A stretch of 37,291 nt of DNA, from the NCBI GenBank assembly GCA_946409435.1, contig CAMJWJ010000011.1, forward strand, positions 1 to 37,291, written 5' to 3'. Origin of the DNA: an uncultured Prevotella sp. (GTDB taxonomy: Bacteria > Bacteroidota > Bacteroidia > Bacteroidales > Bacteroidaceae). Shown piece after piece: positions 1-11,951 of the stretch; position 1 is the first letter of the stretch, and each line of letters opens with the position of its first letter. The position numbers and the translations under genes are program-made. The notes under the pieces are model-generated. The model did no database searches and was not told the origin of the DNA. It saw nothing but the letters and a program-made list of their open reading frames with translations.

Positions 1-35
1 TGGGTGTGGGTTGAACATGCACCCGACACCTGGAA

Positions 36-140
36 CTGAGAAGGCCACTCACGGAGCTGAGAAGGCCACTCACGGAGCTGAGAAGGCCACTCACGGAATT
101 GAGTGGGCCACTCACAGAATTGAGAAGGCCACTCACGAGC
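36..140. repeat. 21-bp tandem repeat array, 5 units
   Basis: Five contiguous 21-bp units start at 36, 57, 78, 99 and 120. They share the core GAGAAGGCCACTCAC; the fourth unit has GAGTGGGCCACTCAC. Each unit contains the small inverted repeat GAG-N7-CTC around GGCC. There are no spacers, so this is not a CRISPR array. The same family occurs in the opposite orientation at 24291-24374. A 21-bp period is close to two helical turns, so a protein binding each unit would sit on one face of the DNA; that is inference. Confidence 0.9.
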
Positions 141-176
141 ATAACCAGACCAGTTATATGAATCCCAACGCGCGAT

Positions 177-253
177 GAGGACGCAAAACTTCAAGCCGCA
201 AGAGGAAATTATATTTCTTTAACCAAAAAAAAGGCGAGAAGTTTTGCGCCCTC
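177..253. repeat. 16-bp inverted repeat overlapping the clpP promoter
   Basis: GAGGACGCAAAACTTC (177-192) is complementary at 15 of 16 positions to GAAGTTTTGCGCCCTC (238-253). The right arm covers the clpP -33 element at 242-246. The 45-base loop is A/T-rich and contains a weaker inner stem (AGAGGAAAT against ATTTCTTT). It may be the terminator of the gene upstream of the window, or a regulatory structure; the sequence does not decide. Confidence 0.7.
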
Positions 254-273
254 CATTTTTTTTTGTAATTTTG
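242..273 (+). promoter_or_regulatory. clpP promoter
   Basis: TTTTG (242-246), a 19-base spacer, then TAATTTTG (266-273). This matches the Bacteroidetes primary sigma consensus (TTTG, 19-21 nt, TAnnTTTG). It rules out translation from the upstream in-frame TTG at 244 and points to a start at 283 or 295. Confidence 0.8.
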
Positions 274-294
274 TATCTTACAATGCATACGAAT

Positions 295-972
295 ATGAAT
301 AACGACTTTAGAAAATACGCTACCAAGCACCTTGGTATCAACGGTCTGGTGCTCGACGAAGTGATGAGCACGCAGGCCCAGTACATGAATCCGTACATTC
401 TGGAGGAACGCCAGCTGAACGTCACGCAGATGGACGTCTTCTCGCGCCTGATGATGGACCGCATCATCTTCCTCGGCACGCAGATTGACGACTACGTGGC
501 CAACACCATCATGGCCCAGCTGCTCTTCCTGGAGCAGGCCGACCCGGGCAAGGACATCTCGATCTACCTGAACTCGCCAGGCGGCAGCGTCACTGCCGGA
601 CTGGGCATCTACGACACGATGCAGTTTATCTCCAGCGACGTGTCCACTATCTGCACGGGCATGGCTGCCTCGATGGCTGCCGTGCTGCTCGTGGCCGGCG
701 CCGAGGGCAAGCGCTCTGCCCTGCCCCACAGCCGCGTCATGATCCACCAGCCGTTAGGCGGTGTGCAGGGTCAGGCCAGCGACATCGAGATTGAAGCCAA
801 AGAGATCATGAAGTTCAAGAAGGAGCTGTACACCATTATCTCCGAGCACTCCCACACGCCCTACGACAAGGTGTGGAACGACTCCGACCGCAACTACTGG
901 ATGACCGCCGAGGAGGCCAAGGAGTACGGCATGATAGACCAGGTGCTGAAAAAGAAGGCTGACAACGCGTAA
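295..972 (+). CDS. clpP: ATP-dependent Clp protease proteolytic subunit ClpP
   Basis: Serine peptidase of family S14. In the cytoplasm it forms a tetradecameric chamber that degrades proteins unfolded by ClpX. From the ATG at 295 it is 225 residues. The catalytic triad is visible: Ser126 in TGMAASMA, His151 in VMIHQP, and Asp198 in NDSDRNYWM. The substrate-channel motif LNSPGGSV is intact. An in-frame ATG at 283 is possible but would leave almost no leader downstream of the promoter at 242-273; the start at 295 gives MNNDFRKYATKHLG, the usual beginning in Bacteroidales. clpX follows after 49 nt on the same strand, so the two are very likely co-transcribed. The residues before DFRKY are uncertain; the function is not. 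Confidence 0.97.
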   Translation: MNNDFRKYATKHLGINGLVLDEVMSTQAQYMNPYILEERQLNVTQMDVFSRLMMDRIIFLGTQIDDYVANTIMAQLLFLEQADPGKDISIYLNSPGGSVTAGLGIYDTMQFISSDVSTICTGMAASMAAVLLVAGAEGKRSALPHSRVMIHQPLGGVQGQASDIEIEAKEIMKFKKELYTIISEHSHTPYDKVWNDSDRNYWMTAEEAKEYGMIDQVLKKKADNA

Positions 973-975
973 CAC

Positions 976-1017
976 GTAATGCCTGATGCTCAATGCATAA
1001 TGCTTAATTGATAAATT
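976..1017. repeat. degenerate 7-bp tandem repeat, clpP-clpX spacer
   Basis: The spacer reads as six consecutive heptamers (GTAATGC, CTGATGC, TCAATGC, ATAATGC, TTAATTG, ATAAATT) ending four bases before the clpX ATG. It is one of several such tracts in spacers of this window. No promoter or terminator is apparent. Confidence 0.6.
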
Positions 1018-1021
1018 ACGA

Positions 1022-2242
1022 ATGGCAAGAAAGACATGTAATTTCTGCGGACGCTCCGACAAGGAAGTCAACCTGCTGATAACAGGCATCAACGGATGCA
1101 TCTGTGACGACTGCGCCGTGCAGGCCTACCAAGTGGCCACAGCCAACGGCTATGGTCCTGATGCCCACAAGGTGAAAAAGAAATACCAGCAGAAGGAAAT
1201 ACCCAAGCCCAAGGAGATAAAGGAATACCTGGACCAGTACGTCATCGGACAGAACGAAGCCAAGCGCACACTGGCAGTGGCCGTCTACAACCACTACAAG
1301 CGGTTGCAGCAACCTCAAGACGCTGGAGGCGTAGAGATTGAGAAGTCGAACATCATCATGGTCGGAACCACGGGTACCGGCAAGACGCTGCTGGCCCGCA
1401 CCATCGCCAACCTGCTTGACGTACCGTTTACCATCGTCGATGCCACTGTCTTCACCGAAGCGGGCTACGTGGGCGAAGACGTGGAAAGCATACTGACACG
1501 ACTGCTACAAGCAGCCGACTATGACGTCGAGGCCACTCAGCGAGGCATCGTCTTCATCGACGAGGTGGACAAGATAGCGCGCAAGAGCGACAACCCCAGC
1601 ATCACCCGCGACGTCAGCGGCGAGGGTGTCCAGCAGGGACTGCTGAAACTGCTCGAGGGAACGTCGGTCAACGTGCCGCCGAAGGGGGGCCGCAAGCATC
1701 CCGACCAGGAATACATCGCCGTGGACACCCGTAACATCCTGTTCATCTGTGGCGGTGCCTTCGACGGCATCGAGCGTAAGATAGCACAGCGCATGAACAC
1801 CCATACCGTGGGCTTCAACTCGGTGCAGAACGTGCTCAAGATCGACAAGAACGAGCTGATGCAGTACATCCAGCCACAAGACCTGAAGTCGTTCGGTCTC
1901 ATACCCGAACTGATAGGCCGTCTGCCCGTGCTGACCTACCTGAGACAGCTGGACCGTGAGGCACTGAGCATGATACTGACAGAGCCGAAGAACTCCATTG
2001 TCAAACAGTACGAAAAACTCTTTGAGATGGATGGCATCAAGCTGACATTCACGCAGGAAGCCCTGAACGTCATCGTCAACAAAGCAGTAGAATACAAGTT
2101 AGGAGCAAGAGGACTGCGGTCCATCGTCGAGAGTATCATGATGGATGCCATGTTCGAGGTGCCGTCAAAACGTGTGAAATCCTTTGAGGTGACCGCCGAG
2201 TATGCACAACAGCAGCTCGACAAGTCACACCTCGCAGCATAA
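1022..2242 (+). CDS. clpX: ATP-dependent Clp protease ATP-binding subunit ClpX
   Basis: AAA+ unfoldase that recognises tagged substrates and threads them into ClpP. It is 406 residues, a normal length. The N-terminal zinc-binding domain has Cys6, Cys9, Cys28 and Cys31. Walker A is GTTGTGKT (115-122), the pore loop is GYVG (148-151), and Walker B is IVFIDEVDK (176-184). The RKH loop (GGRKHPD) and the sensor-2 motif GARGLRS near the C-terminus are present. A VGF motif near residue 260 occupies the place of the IGF loop that docks on ClpP. It sits directly behind clpP and ahead of recQ, a common Bacteroidales order. Confidence 0.97.
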   Translation: MARKTCNFCGRSDKEVNLLITGINGCICDDCAVQAYQVATANGYGPDAHKVKKKYQQKEIPKPKEIKEYLDQYVIGQNEAKRTLAVAVYNHYKRLQQPQDAGGVEIEKSNIIMVGTTGTGKTLLARTIANLLDVPFTIVDATVFTEAGYVGEDVESILTRLLQAADYDVEATQRGIVFIDEVDKIARKSDNPSITRDVSGEGVQQGLLKLLEGTSVNVPPKGGRKHPDQEYIAVDTRNILFICGGAFDGIERKIAQRMNTHTVGFNSVQNVLKIDKNELMQYIQPQDLKSFGLIPELIGRLPVLTYLRQLDREALSMILTEPKNSIVKQYEKLFEMDGIKLTFTQEALNVIVNKAVEYKLGARGLRSIVESIMMDAMFEVPSKRVKSFEVTAEYAQQQLDKSHLAA

Positions 2243-2308
2243 AAGAGACTATAGCCGTCATGGCTGCCCTCGCAGACATGACAACTATTCAGAAAAACAG
2301 AAAGACAA

Positions 2309-4498
<2,190 letters not shown>

Positions 4499-4580
4499 CG
4501 GGAATAGACAAAAAGGCGAGATAGCAGAATAGCAAGATTATACAAGCAAGCATACAAGACAGTAACGCAAGAACATTACA

Positions 4581-5672
4581 ATGAAAGGTAAATACACAAG
4601 TAATACAGGTAGAGTGATAAGGAACGTTCTACCTTTTTGTTTTGTGACGCTCTTCCTCTTTTCAGCACAACCTGCTGAAGGACAGCTTTTCAAGAAGATA
4701 TTCAAAAAGAAGAAGGCCAAGACGGAGAAAGTAAAGGCACCGAAGAACGACGGTATCGACGATGCACTCCAGTTGCCACTGGCTGACATCGCTACGGCAG
4801 ACAATGAGCACAACCGGAACGCCTTCCTGGGCATACCCATCGGCATCAAGGCCGACCGATTCGAGAAACTGCTGTTGGAGAAAGGATTCACCGAGCAGAA
4901 ACATGAGGGACCGCAAACGGCCAAGTCGTATATTTATGAAGGCAATGTCTATGAAGCACCGTCAAAGGTGACACTCATCGTGTCGGAACAGACAGCACGA
5001 GTCTACGCCGTAGACGTAGAGGATCAGGCCATCTACTCCTCTGAGCAGGAGGTTGTCAAGCGCTTCAAGGCCGTCAAGGCACAGCTGGTGAAGGAATATG
5101 GTACAGGCTTCGTCGACAACCAGGGTGAGGCCTACTGCATACAAAGCCGGCTGGGCACCGTGACGCTGCACTACGAGCGTGGTTCAATGATGAACAACTT
5201 CCAGCTGGGTATGGTTTTCGACGACGCTAAAGCCTACAAGATGGCCTACGGCGAGATGGAGGACAAGAGCTACGAGGCCCTCCCACGTACTATTGAGAAC
5301 GGACTGGCTGCTGCCTGCAGCCACACCGACATCGTAGGACTGGCAGTGAGCATGTTACAAGCCCGCACGCAGGCTAAGGCAACTGCCCTGCTGAAATCGT
5401 ACGAATACACTGTGGGAAAGGCGACCCCGAAACTGCTGCCCGCCACGTTCAAGATGGGCGACTATCAGGTGACGGTGGCTGGCGCGATGCGAAAGCGTAA
5501 TGTCACGTCACTCGTCATCACTGCCAACGACGATATCGAAGCCGTCAGGCATGACTTGCAAACCAACGGCTTCGAGACGACCGACCAGAACAGCTGGCGA
5601 CAGGGCAAGACTACGTGTGCATTAGCGACCGACAAACAGGGATGGTTGATAATGAGCGTTAAATCCTATTAA
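4581..5672 (+). CDS. unknown secreted protein
   Basis: I do not recognise a named family. The 363-residue protein starts with a signal-peptide-like segment (basic start, then LPFCFVTLFLFSAQPAEG), followed by a lysine-rich stretch (FKKIFKKKKAK), so it is probably exported. Residues about 75-180 contain FLGIPIG, a predicted helix, LLLEKGFTE, an aromatic strand (YIYEGNVY), another strand, and a second helix ending VKEYG. The same order of elements occurs in the protein at 24753-25733, so the two look like diverged relatives. The last 75 residues may hold a second, shortened copy of the module (helix followed by LQTNGFETT). It lies between recQ and the guaB promoter. The 82-nt spacer before it is A-rich with loose 8-bp repetition. 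Confidence 0.8.
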   Translation: MKGKYTSNTGRVIRNVLPFCFVTLFLFSAQPAEGQLFKKIFKKKKAKTEKVKAPKNDGIDDALQLPLADIATADNEHNRNAFLGIPIGIKADRFEKLLLEKGFTEQKHEGPQTAKSYIYEGNVYEAPSKVTLIVSEQTARVYAVDVEDQAIYSSEQEVVKRFKAVKAQLVKEYGTGFVDNQGEAYCIQSRLGTVTLHYERGSMMNNFQLGMVFDDAKAYKMAYGEMEDKSYEALPRTIENGLAAACSHTDIVGLAVSMLQARTQAKATALLKSYEYTVGKATPKLLPATFKMGDYQVTVAGAMRKRNVTSLVITANDDIEAVRHDLQTNGFETTDQNSWRQGKTTCALATDKQGWLIMSVKSY

Positions 5673-5689
5673 TAATAGGTGAAAATGCC

Positions 5690-5719
5690 TTGCCGTCTCG
5701 GAAAAAATGAGTAATTTTG
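5690..5719 (+). promoter_or_regulatory. guaB promoter
   Basis: TTG (5690-5692), a 19-base spacer and TAATTTTG (5712-5719) match the Bacteroidetes consensus. The guaB ATG lies 28 bases past the -7 box. Confidence 0.8.
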
Positions 5720-5735
5720 CACGCAATAAATTTAA

Positions 5736-7229
<1,494 letters not shown>

Positions 7230-7237
7230 CATTACAG

Positions 7238-7287
7238 ACCTGACGTATAAACTACAGACTATTGATAACTGATAATTGACAATAGAC
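7238..7287. repeat. degenerate 7-bp tandem repeat, guaB-ppiC spacer
   Basis: Read backwards from the next ATG the spacer splits into heptamers AATAGAC, AATTGAC, AACTGAT, TATTGAT, TACAGAC and TATAAAC. The tract runs directly into the start codon. No clear promoter lies in the spacer, so the downstream genes may be read from guaB. Confidence 0.55.
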
Positions 7288-8742
7288 ATGAAAAAGATAT
7301 TTTTTGCAGCTACACTCCTGCTGGCCATGGTTCAGTTCGCTGCGGCAGTACCGCAGTCTGGCTCAGGCAACGACCCCGTCATCATGACGGTGGCAGGTGT
7401 GGATGTGCCCCGTTCTGAGTTCGAATATTCGTACAACAAGAACAACACTGACGGCGTCATCGACAAGAAGACGGTGGAGGAGTATGTCGACCTGTTCATC
7501 AACTACAAGCTAAAGGTACAGGCTGCCCTCGACGCACACATCGATACGACGCAGGCTTTCCTGACAGAGTTCACGCAGTATAGAGACCAGCAGATTCGCC
7601 CCATCTTCGTGACTGACGATGACATGCTGGCCGAAGCCCACACGGTGTATGACAATACCGTGAAGAGCATCGGCCCTGACGGACTGATACGTCCCGCCCA
7701 CATCCTCATGCGCATACCGCAGAAGGCCACTCAGGCCCAACAGGACGAGGCCAAGCGCCGCATCGACTCCGTTTACCAAGCTCTGCAGGCTGGTGCAGAC
7801 TTTGAAGAACTGGCCAAGAAGGTGTCGCAAGACCCTGGCTCCGCCCGCAACGGCGGTGTGTTGGGTTGGTGCAGCCGCAACCAGCTGGTGAAAGAGTTCG
7901 AGGATGCTGCCTTTGCGCTACAGGCTGGCGAGATGAGCGCCCCCTTGCAATCGCCCTTCGGCTGGCATATCATCCTGATGAAGGAGCGCAAACAGATGGA
8001 GCCGTTCGAGTTCCACAAGGAGAACATCCTTAAATTCCTTGAGCAGCGTAACGCCCGCGACAACATCACCGAGCGTAAATTAGATGCCAAGGTGGCTGCC
8101 TCAAACGGTACACTGACCAAGGAACAGATCTTAGACAATCTTGCCGACTCGCTGTCGGCAAGTGACTATGAGATGCGCTACCTCATCAAGGAGTACCACG
8201 ACGGACTGCTGCTCTACGAAATCAGCAACCGCACCGTCTGGGAGAAGGCCTCCAAGGACGAGGAAGCATTGGCCCGCTACTTCAAGGAGAACAAGAAAAA
8301 ATATGACAACATATGGACCGAGCCTCGCTACAAGGGCATGGCCTATCACGTCAAGAACAAGGCAGACGTCAAGGCAGTGGCCAACTGTGTGAAGAAGCTG
8401 AAGTTTGAAGACTGGAATGAAGCCCTGCGTTCGACGTTCAACAACGACTCCATCATCCGCATCCGCGTGGAAAAGGGCATCTTTAAAAAAGGCGACAACA
8501 AGCTGATAGACCAGCGCGTGTTCAAGGTGAAAGACGCACAGGTGGACAGCGTGAAGGGCTACCCCATCGATGCTGTCTACGGTAAGTTGCTCAAGAAACC
8601 TCAGGACTATACCGACATCCGTGCACAAGTCATTACAGACTTGCAGGACGAGATGGAGCGTCTCTGGGTGGCCGACCTGCGCAAGAAGTACAGCTTTACA
8701 GTTCGTCAGGACGTATTAAATACTGTCAACAAACATGAATAA
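7288..8742 (+). CDS. periplasmic PpiC-type peptidyl-prolyl isomerase / chaperone
   Basis: Likely a periplasmic folding helper for outer-membrane proteins. The 484-residue protein starts at the ATG at 7288 (MKKIFFAATLLLAMVQFAAA, a clear signal peptide); a TTG four codons upstream lies inside the repeat tract and is unlikely. One parvulin/rotamase domain is visible at about 133-235: RPAHILMR, then SQDPGSARNGGVLGW, then SPFGWHIILM. The N-terminal helical part and the C-terminal ~240 residues resemble SurA-like chaperone regions but I cannot assign them further. The stop codon overlaps the start of the next gene by eight bases, so the two are translationally coupled. Confidence 0.88.
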   Translation: MKKIFFAATLLLAMVQFAAAVPQSGSGNDPVIMTVAGVDVPRSEFEYSYNKNNTDGVIDKKTVEEYVDLFINYKLKVQAALDAHIDTTQAFLTEFTQYRDQQIRPIFVTDDDMLAEAHTVYDNTVKSIGPDGLIRPAHILMRIPQKATQAQQDEAKRRIDSVYQALQAGADFEELAKKVSQDPGSARNGGVLGWCSRNQLVKEFEDAAFALQAGEMSAPLQSPFGWHIILMKERKQMEPFEFHKENILKFLEQRNARDNITERKLDAKVAASNGTLTKEQILDNLADSLSASDYEMRYLIKEYHDGLLLYEISNRTVWEKASKDEEALARYFKENKKKYDNIWTEPRYKGMAYHVKNKADVKAVANCVKKLKFEDWNEALRSTFNNDSIIRIRVEKGIFKKGDNKLIDQRVFKVKDAQVDSVKGYPIDAVYGKLLKKPQDYTDIRAQVITDLQDEMERLWVADLRKKYSFTVRQDVLNTVNKHE

Positions 8743-10162
8743 GAAAATACTGTTTTCACTATTCCTGCTCATCGCGTTTACCTCAGCAGCCAAGGCACAG
8801 AACGATAGTGTGCGCGCTATTGTCGACGAGGTCATCTGGGTGGTAGGCGACGAGGCTATCCTGAAGTCTGACGTGGAGGCCATGCGTATCGAAGGCCTGC
8901 AGCAAGGCATGCGTTGGCATGGCGACCCCGACTGCGCGATTCCCGAACAGATTGCCGTGCAGAAGCTGTTCCTCAATCAGGCTATCATTGACAGTATTGA
9001 GGTCAGCGATGCTGACATCACCCGTGGCGTGGAGGAATATCTGGAGAGAATGATCAACAGCATCGGTTCGCGCGAGAAGTTAGAGGAGTATCACAAAAAG
9101 AGCATCAGCCAGATACGTGCCGACCTCCGCGACTCGTACCGTGAGCGCCAGATGGTGCAGGGCATGCAGCAGAAACTGACGAAAGACATCGCCGTGACGC
9201 CTGCCGAGGTGCGCCGATACTTCAAGGACATGCCGCAGGACAGCCTGCCATTTGTTCCTACTGAGGTGGAGGTTCAGATCATCACCCAAACACCGAAGAT
9301 TGACCAGGAGGAGATCAACCGTGTGAAGAATGAACTGCGTGATTATACCGACCGCATCAACAAGGGCGAGTCGTCGTTCCAGGTGCTGGCCCGTCTCTAC
9401 AGCGAGGACCCTGGCACGGCACGCCGTGGCGGCGAGCTGGACTTCACGCCGCGTAGTGCTCTGGATCCTGCCTTTGCTACCGTCGCTTTCGGACTCACTG
9501 ACCCGAAGCGTGTATCGAAAATCGTAGAGTCTGAGTTCGGCTTCCATATCATCCAGCTCATCGAGAAGCGTGGCGACAAGATCAAGGTACGCCACATACT
9601 GCGCAAGCCGGTGGTCAGCACCGATGCCGTAGACAATGCCATGAGCAGACTGGACTCCATAGCCATAGCCATCCGCGAGGGCGTACCTCCTGAGATGATC
9701 CGTGCCGTCTACAAGGACAAGGATGGTAACGCCATCGAAAAGTTCTCCTTTGAGGATGCTGTGGCACTGTTCTCCGACGATAAGGACACCCGTAACAACA
9801 ACGGACTGATGGCCAACTACACTGACGACGGTCACCGCACGTCACGCTTCAAGCTGGCCGACCTGCCCGCTGAGGTAGCCAAGGCTGTCGACACGCTTGC
9901 CGTGGGAGCCGTATCGGCTCCGTTCACCATGCTTAACGAGCGTGGCAAGCAGGTGTGTGCCATTGCCAAGCTGAAGAACCGCACTGAGGGACACAAGGCC
10001 AACGTCACCGAGGACTTCCAGGTGATGAAGAATGTGGTCACTGCCAAGCGCCGTGCTGAGGTGCTACATGACTGGGTAGTCAATCGCATCAAGTCTACCT
10101 ACGTGCGCATCAACGACCGCTACCGCAACTGCGACTTCGAGTACGAAGGATGGGTGAGATGA
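8735..10162 (+). CDS. surA: SurA-like periplasmic chaperone with two parvulin domains
   Basis: Escorts unfolded outer-membrane proteins to the assembly machinery. It has 475 residues with a signal peptide ending near AKA-Q (residue 21). An N-terminal SurA-type helical domain (about 25-170) contains DEVIWVVGDEAILKSDVE. Parvulin domain 1 is at about 175-280 (YSEDPGTARRGGELDF, ESEFGFHIIQL). Domain 2 is at about 284-395 (KIKVRHILR) and lacks some conserved positions of domain 1. It overlaps the preceding PpiC gene by eight bases and is followed by an OstA/LptA-like gene, so the three probably form one outer-membrane biogenesis unit. The symbol is by family resemblance. Confidence 0.9.
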   Translation: MNKKILFSLFLLIAFTSAAKAQNDSVRAIVDEVIWVVGDEAILKSDVEAMRIEGLQQGMRWHGDPDCAIPEQIAVQKLFLNQAIIDSIEVSDADITRGVEEYLERMINSIGSREKLEEYHKKSISQIRADLRDSYRERQMVQGMQQKLTKDIAVTPAEVRRYFKDMPQDSLPFVPTEVEVQIITQTPKIDQEEINRVKNELRDYTDRINKGESSFQVLARLYSEDPGTARRGGELDFTPRSALDPAFATVAFGLTDPKRVSKIVESEFGFHIIQLIEKRGDKIKVRHILRKPVVSTDAVDNAMSRLDSIAIAIREGVPPEMIRAVYKDKDGNAIEKFSFEDAVALFSDDKDTRNNNGLMANYTDDGHRTSRFKLADLPAEVAKAVDTLAVGAVSAPFTMLNERGKQVCAIAKLKNRTEGHKANVTEDFQVMKNVVTAKRRAEVLHDWVVNRIKSTYVRINDRYRNCDFEYEGWVR

Positions 10163-10165
10163 GAA

Positions 10166-10184
10166 GAGAGCGCTGAGCGCTCTC
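10166..10184. terminator. perfect GC-rich hairpin after surA
   Basis: GAGAGCGC-TGA-GCGCTCTC begins three bases after the surA stop. The 8-bp stem has a 3-base loop. It is not followed by a T run, so it may be an attenuator or RNA-stability element and not a true terminator. Confidence 0.5.
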
Positions 10185-10352
10185 AAATGAGAAATGAGAA
10201 ATAAGAAATGAGAAATGATGAGCCTGCGGCTCAAATGAGAAATGAGAAATGGTCAAGTACTGAACGCCAGAAGGTTTGGAGGAATGCTGCGCAGGCATTT
10301 CTCATTTCTCATTTCCCATTTCTCATTTCTCATTTCCCATTTCTCATTTAGA
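10183..10352. repeat. paired inverted heptamer tracts before and inside the OstA-like gene
   Basis: The left part (10183-10253) is built of GAGAAAT units. The right part (10297-10350) is the reverse complement (ATTTCTC, with ATTTCCC variants). An 18-base perfect match joins 10233-10250 and 10297-10314. A small GC hairpin (GAGCC-TGC-GGCTC) interrupts the left tract. The right tract is read in frame as HFSFLIS repeats if translation of the next gene starts upstream. Confidence 0.85.
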
Positions 10353-11951
10353 CTACTCCCCGTGGGAATGTTCTGCTTGTTGGTGCTGTCGGCCTTTGCC
10401 GCACAGCCGGCCAAGAAGCGCGCACCACGCAAGAAACAGCCACAGGACAAGAAGGTGTACCTCGTTCACTCCGACAACCTGCACTACGACCAGTACCGCA
10501 ATGGCGATGCACAGGTGCTGCACGGCAACGTGCACTTCCGCCATGTGGGTGCCAACCTCTATTGCGACAGCGCCCACTTCTACGAGCAGAGCAACTCCTT
10601 CGAAGCGTTCGGTCACGTCAAGATGATACAGGGCGACACGCTTCGGCTGACCAGCGACTATGCCTTCTACGACGGCAACGACCAGATAGCCCGTGCCCGC
10701 TACAACGTCATTCTGAAACACCGCAAGTCAACGCTATACTGCGACTCGCTGGACTACGACCGCATGTACTCGTTCGGCAACTTCTTTGAGGGCGGTAAAC
10801 TGGTTGATGGCACCGCCGTGCTGACCAGTGACTGGGGCGAGTATCACACGGACACCAAGCAGGCCATGTTCTACTACGACGTACGACTGAAGGACAAGAA
10901 GCTCTTCCTCACTACGGACTCACTATACTATGACACCCGCACGTCAAGGGCCCACATCGTCGGACCGTCATACATCACGTCGGGCAGCAGCCGTATCTAT
11001 AGCGAGGATGGATACTACAACACCAAGACGGAGCAGTCGGAACTCTTCGGGCGCTCAGTCATGAGGGACAACGGCAAGACGCTCATCGGCGACAGCGTAT
11101 ACCACAATGCCAAGACAGGCACCAACTATGCCTACTGGAACGTCATCTATACCGACAGCGTGAACAAGAACATGCTGACCGGCGACTATGCCGAATACAA
11201 CGACTCGACAGGCTATGCCATGGCCACCGAAAAAGCGACGGCCGTGGACTTCTCGCAGCAGGACACGATGTTCATGCACGCCGACACGTTCAAGATCTTC
11301 ACTTTTAACATCCGTACCGACTCCGTATACCGTAAGATACACGCCTACAACAAGGTGCGTGCCTTCAGGCGCGACGTGCAGGCCGTCTGCGACTCGCTGG
11401 TGTACAACTCGCAGGACTCCTGCATGACAATGTATAACGACCCCATCGTATGGAACGTCAACCAGCAGCTGCTCGGCGACGAGATACGCGTCTACATGAA
11501 AGACTCTACCATCGACCACGCCCACGTCATCGGCTCAGCGTTCTCCTGCGAGCAGATGTCCGACTCTACACACTTCAACCAGGTACAGTCGAAGGAGATG
11601 AAGGCATTCTTCGAGAAAGGTGAAATCAGTGAGTCGCAGGCCATCGGCAACGTGCTGATCATCTACTATCCCGTCGACGAGTCCGACAGCACCCTCATCG
11701 GCCTGAACTATACGGAGACTCCACTACTGAAGATGTTCCTCGAGAATCGACGAATGAGGAAGATATGGATGCAGAAGCCCTCTGGTGTACTCTACCCCAT
11801 GACGCAGATACCGCCCGATAAGTATTTCCTGCCTGAGTATGCATGGTACGACTACGTACGCCCGCTGGACAAGCAGGACATCTACAACTGGCGCCCCAAG
11901 AAGAAAGCAGAAGAAAGCAATGACAGACGTAATCCAACTGCTGCCCGATAG
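10284..11951 (+). CDS. OstA/LptA-like outer-membrane biogenesis protein
   Basis: Related to the OstA/LptA/LptD-N family of beta-jellyroll proteins that carry lipopolysaccharide to the outer membrane. From about residue 45 it repeats the family pattern: LHYDQYRNGDAQVLHGNVHF, then YCDSAHFYEQSNSFEAFGHV, then further strands through GDSVYHNAKT and CDSLVYNSQD. It probably acts in the periplasm. The start is uncertain: ATG at 10242, 10284 or 10368 are all in frame. From 10284 the protein is 555 residues and begins MLRRHFSF, but its first part is encoded by heptamer repeats; from 10368 the signal peptide (MFCLLVLSAFAA) lacks the usual basic start. It overlaps mutL by 32 bases. Confidence 0.82.
   Translation: MLRRHFSFLISHFSFLISHFSFRLLPVGMFCLLVLSAFAAQPAKKRAPRKKQPQDKKVYLVHSDNLHYDQYRNGDAQVLHGNVHFRHVGANLYCDSAHFYEQSNSFEAFGHVKMIQGDTLRLTSDYAFYDGNDQIARARYNVILKHRKSTLYCDSLDYDRMYSFGNFFEGGKLVDGTAVLTSDWGEYHTDTKQAMFYYDVRLKDKKLFLTTDSLYYDTRTSRAHIVGPSYITSGSSRIYSEDGYYNTKTEQSELFGRSVMRDNGKTLIGDSVYHNAKTGTNYAYWNVIYTDSVNKNMLTGDYAEYNDSTGYAMATEKATAVDFSQQDTMFMHADTFKIFTFNIRTDSVYRKIHAYNKVRAFRRDVQAVCDSLVYNSQDSCMTMYNDPIVWNVNQQLLGDEIRVYMKDSTIDHAHVIGSAFSCEQMSDSTHFNQVQSKEMKAFFEKGEISESQAIGNVLIIYYPVDESDSTLIGLNYTETPLLKMFLENRRMRKIWMQKPSGVLYPMTQIPPDKYFLPEYAWYDYVRPLDKQDIYNWRPKKKAEESNDRRNPTAAR

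Noticed and set aside
36..140. CRISPR array
   Set aside because: The 21-bp units are directly contiguous with no unique spacers, and no cas gene is present.
154..747. Minus-strand open frame opposite clpP
   Set aside because: It is the antisense of conserved clpP codons and spans the clpP promoter; composition is unlike a real protein.
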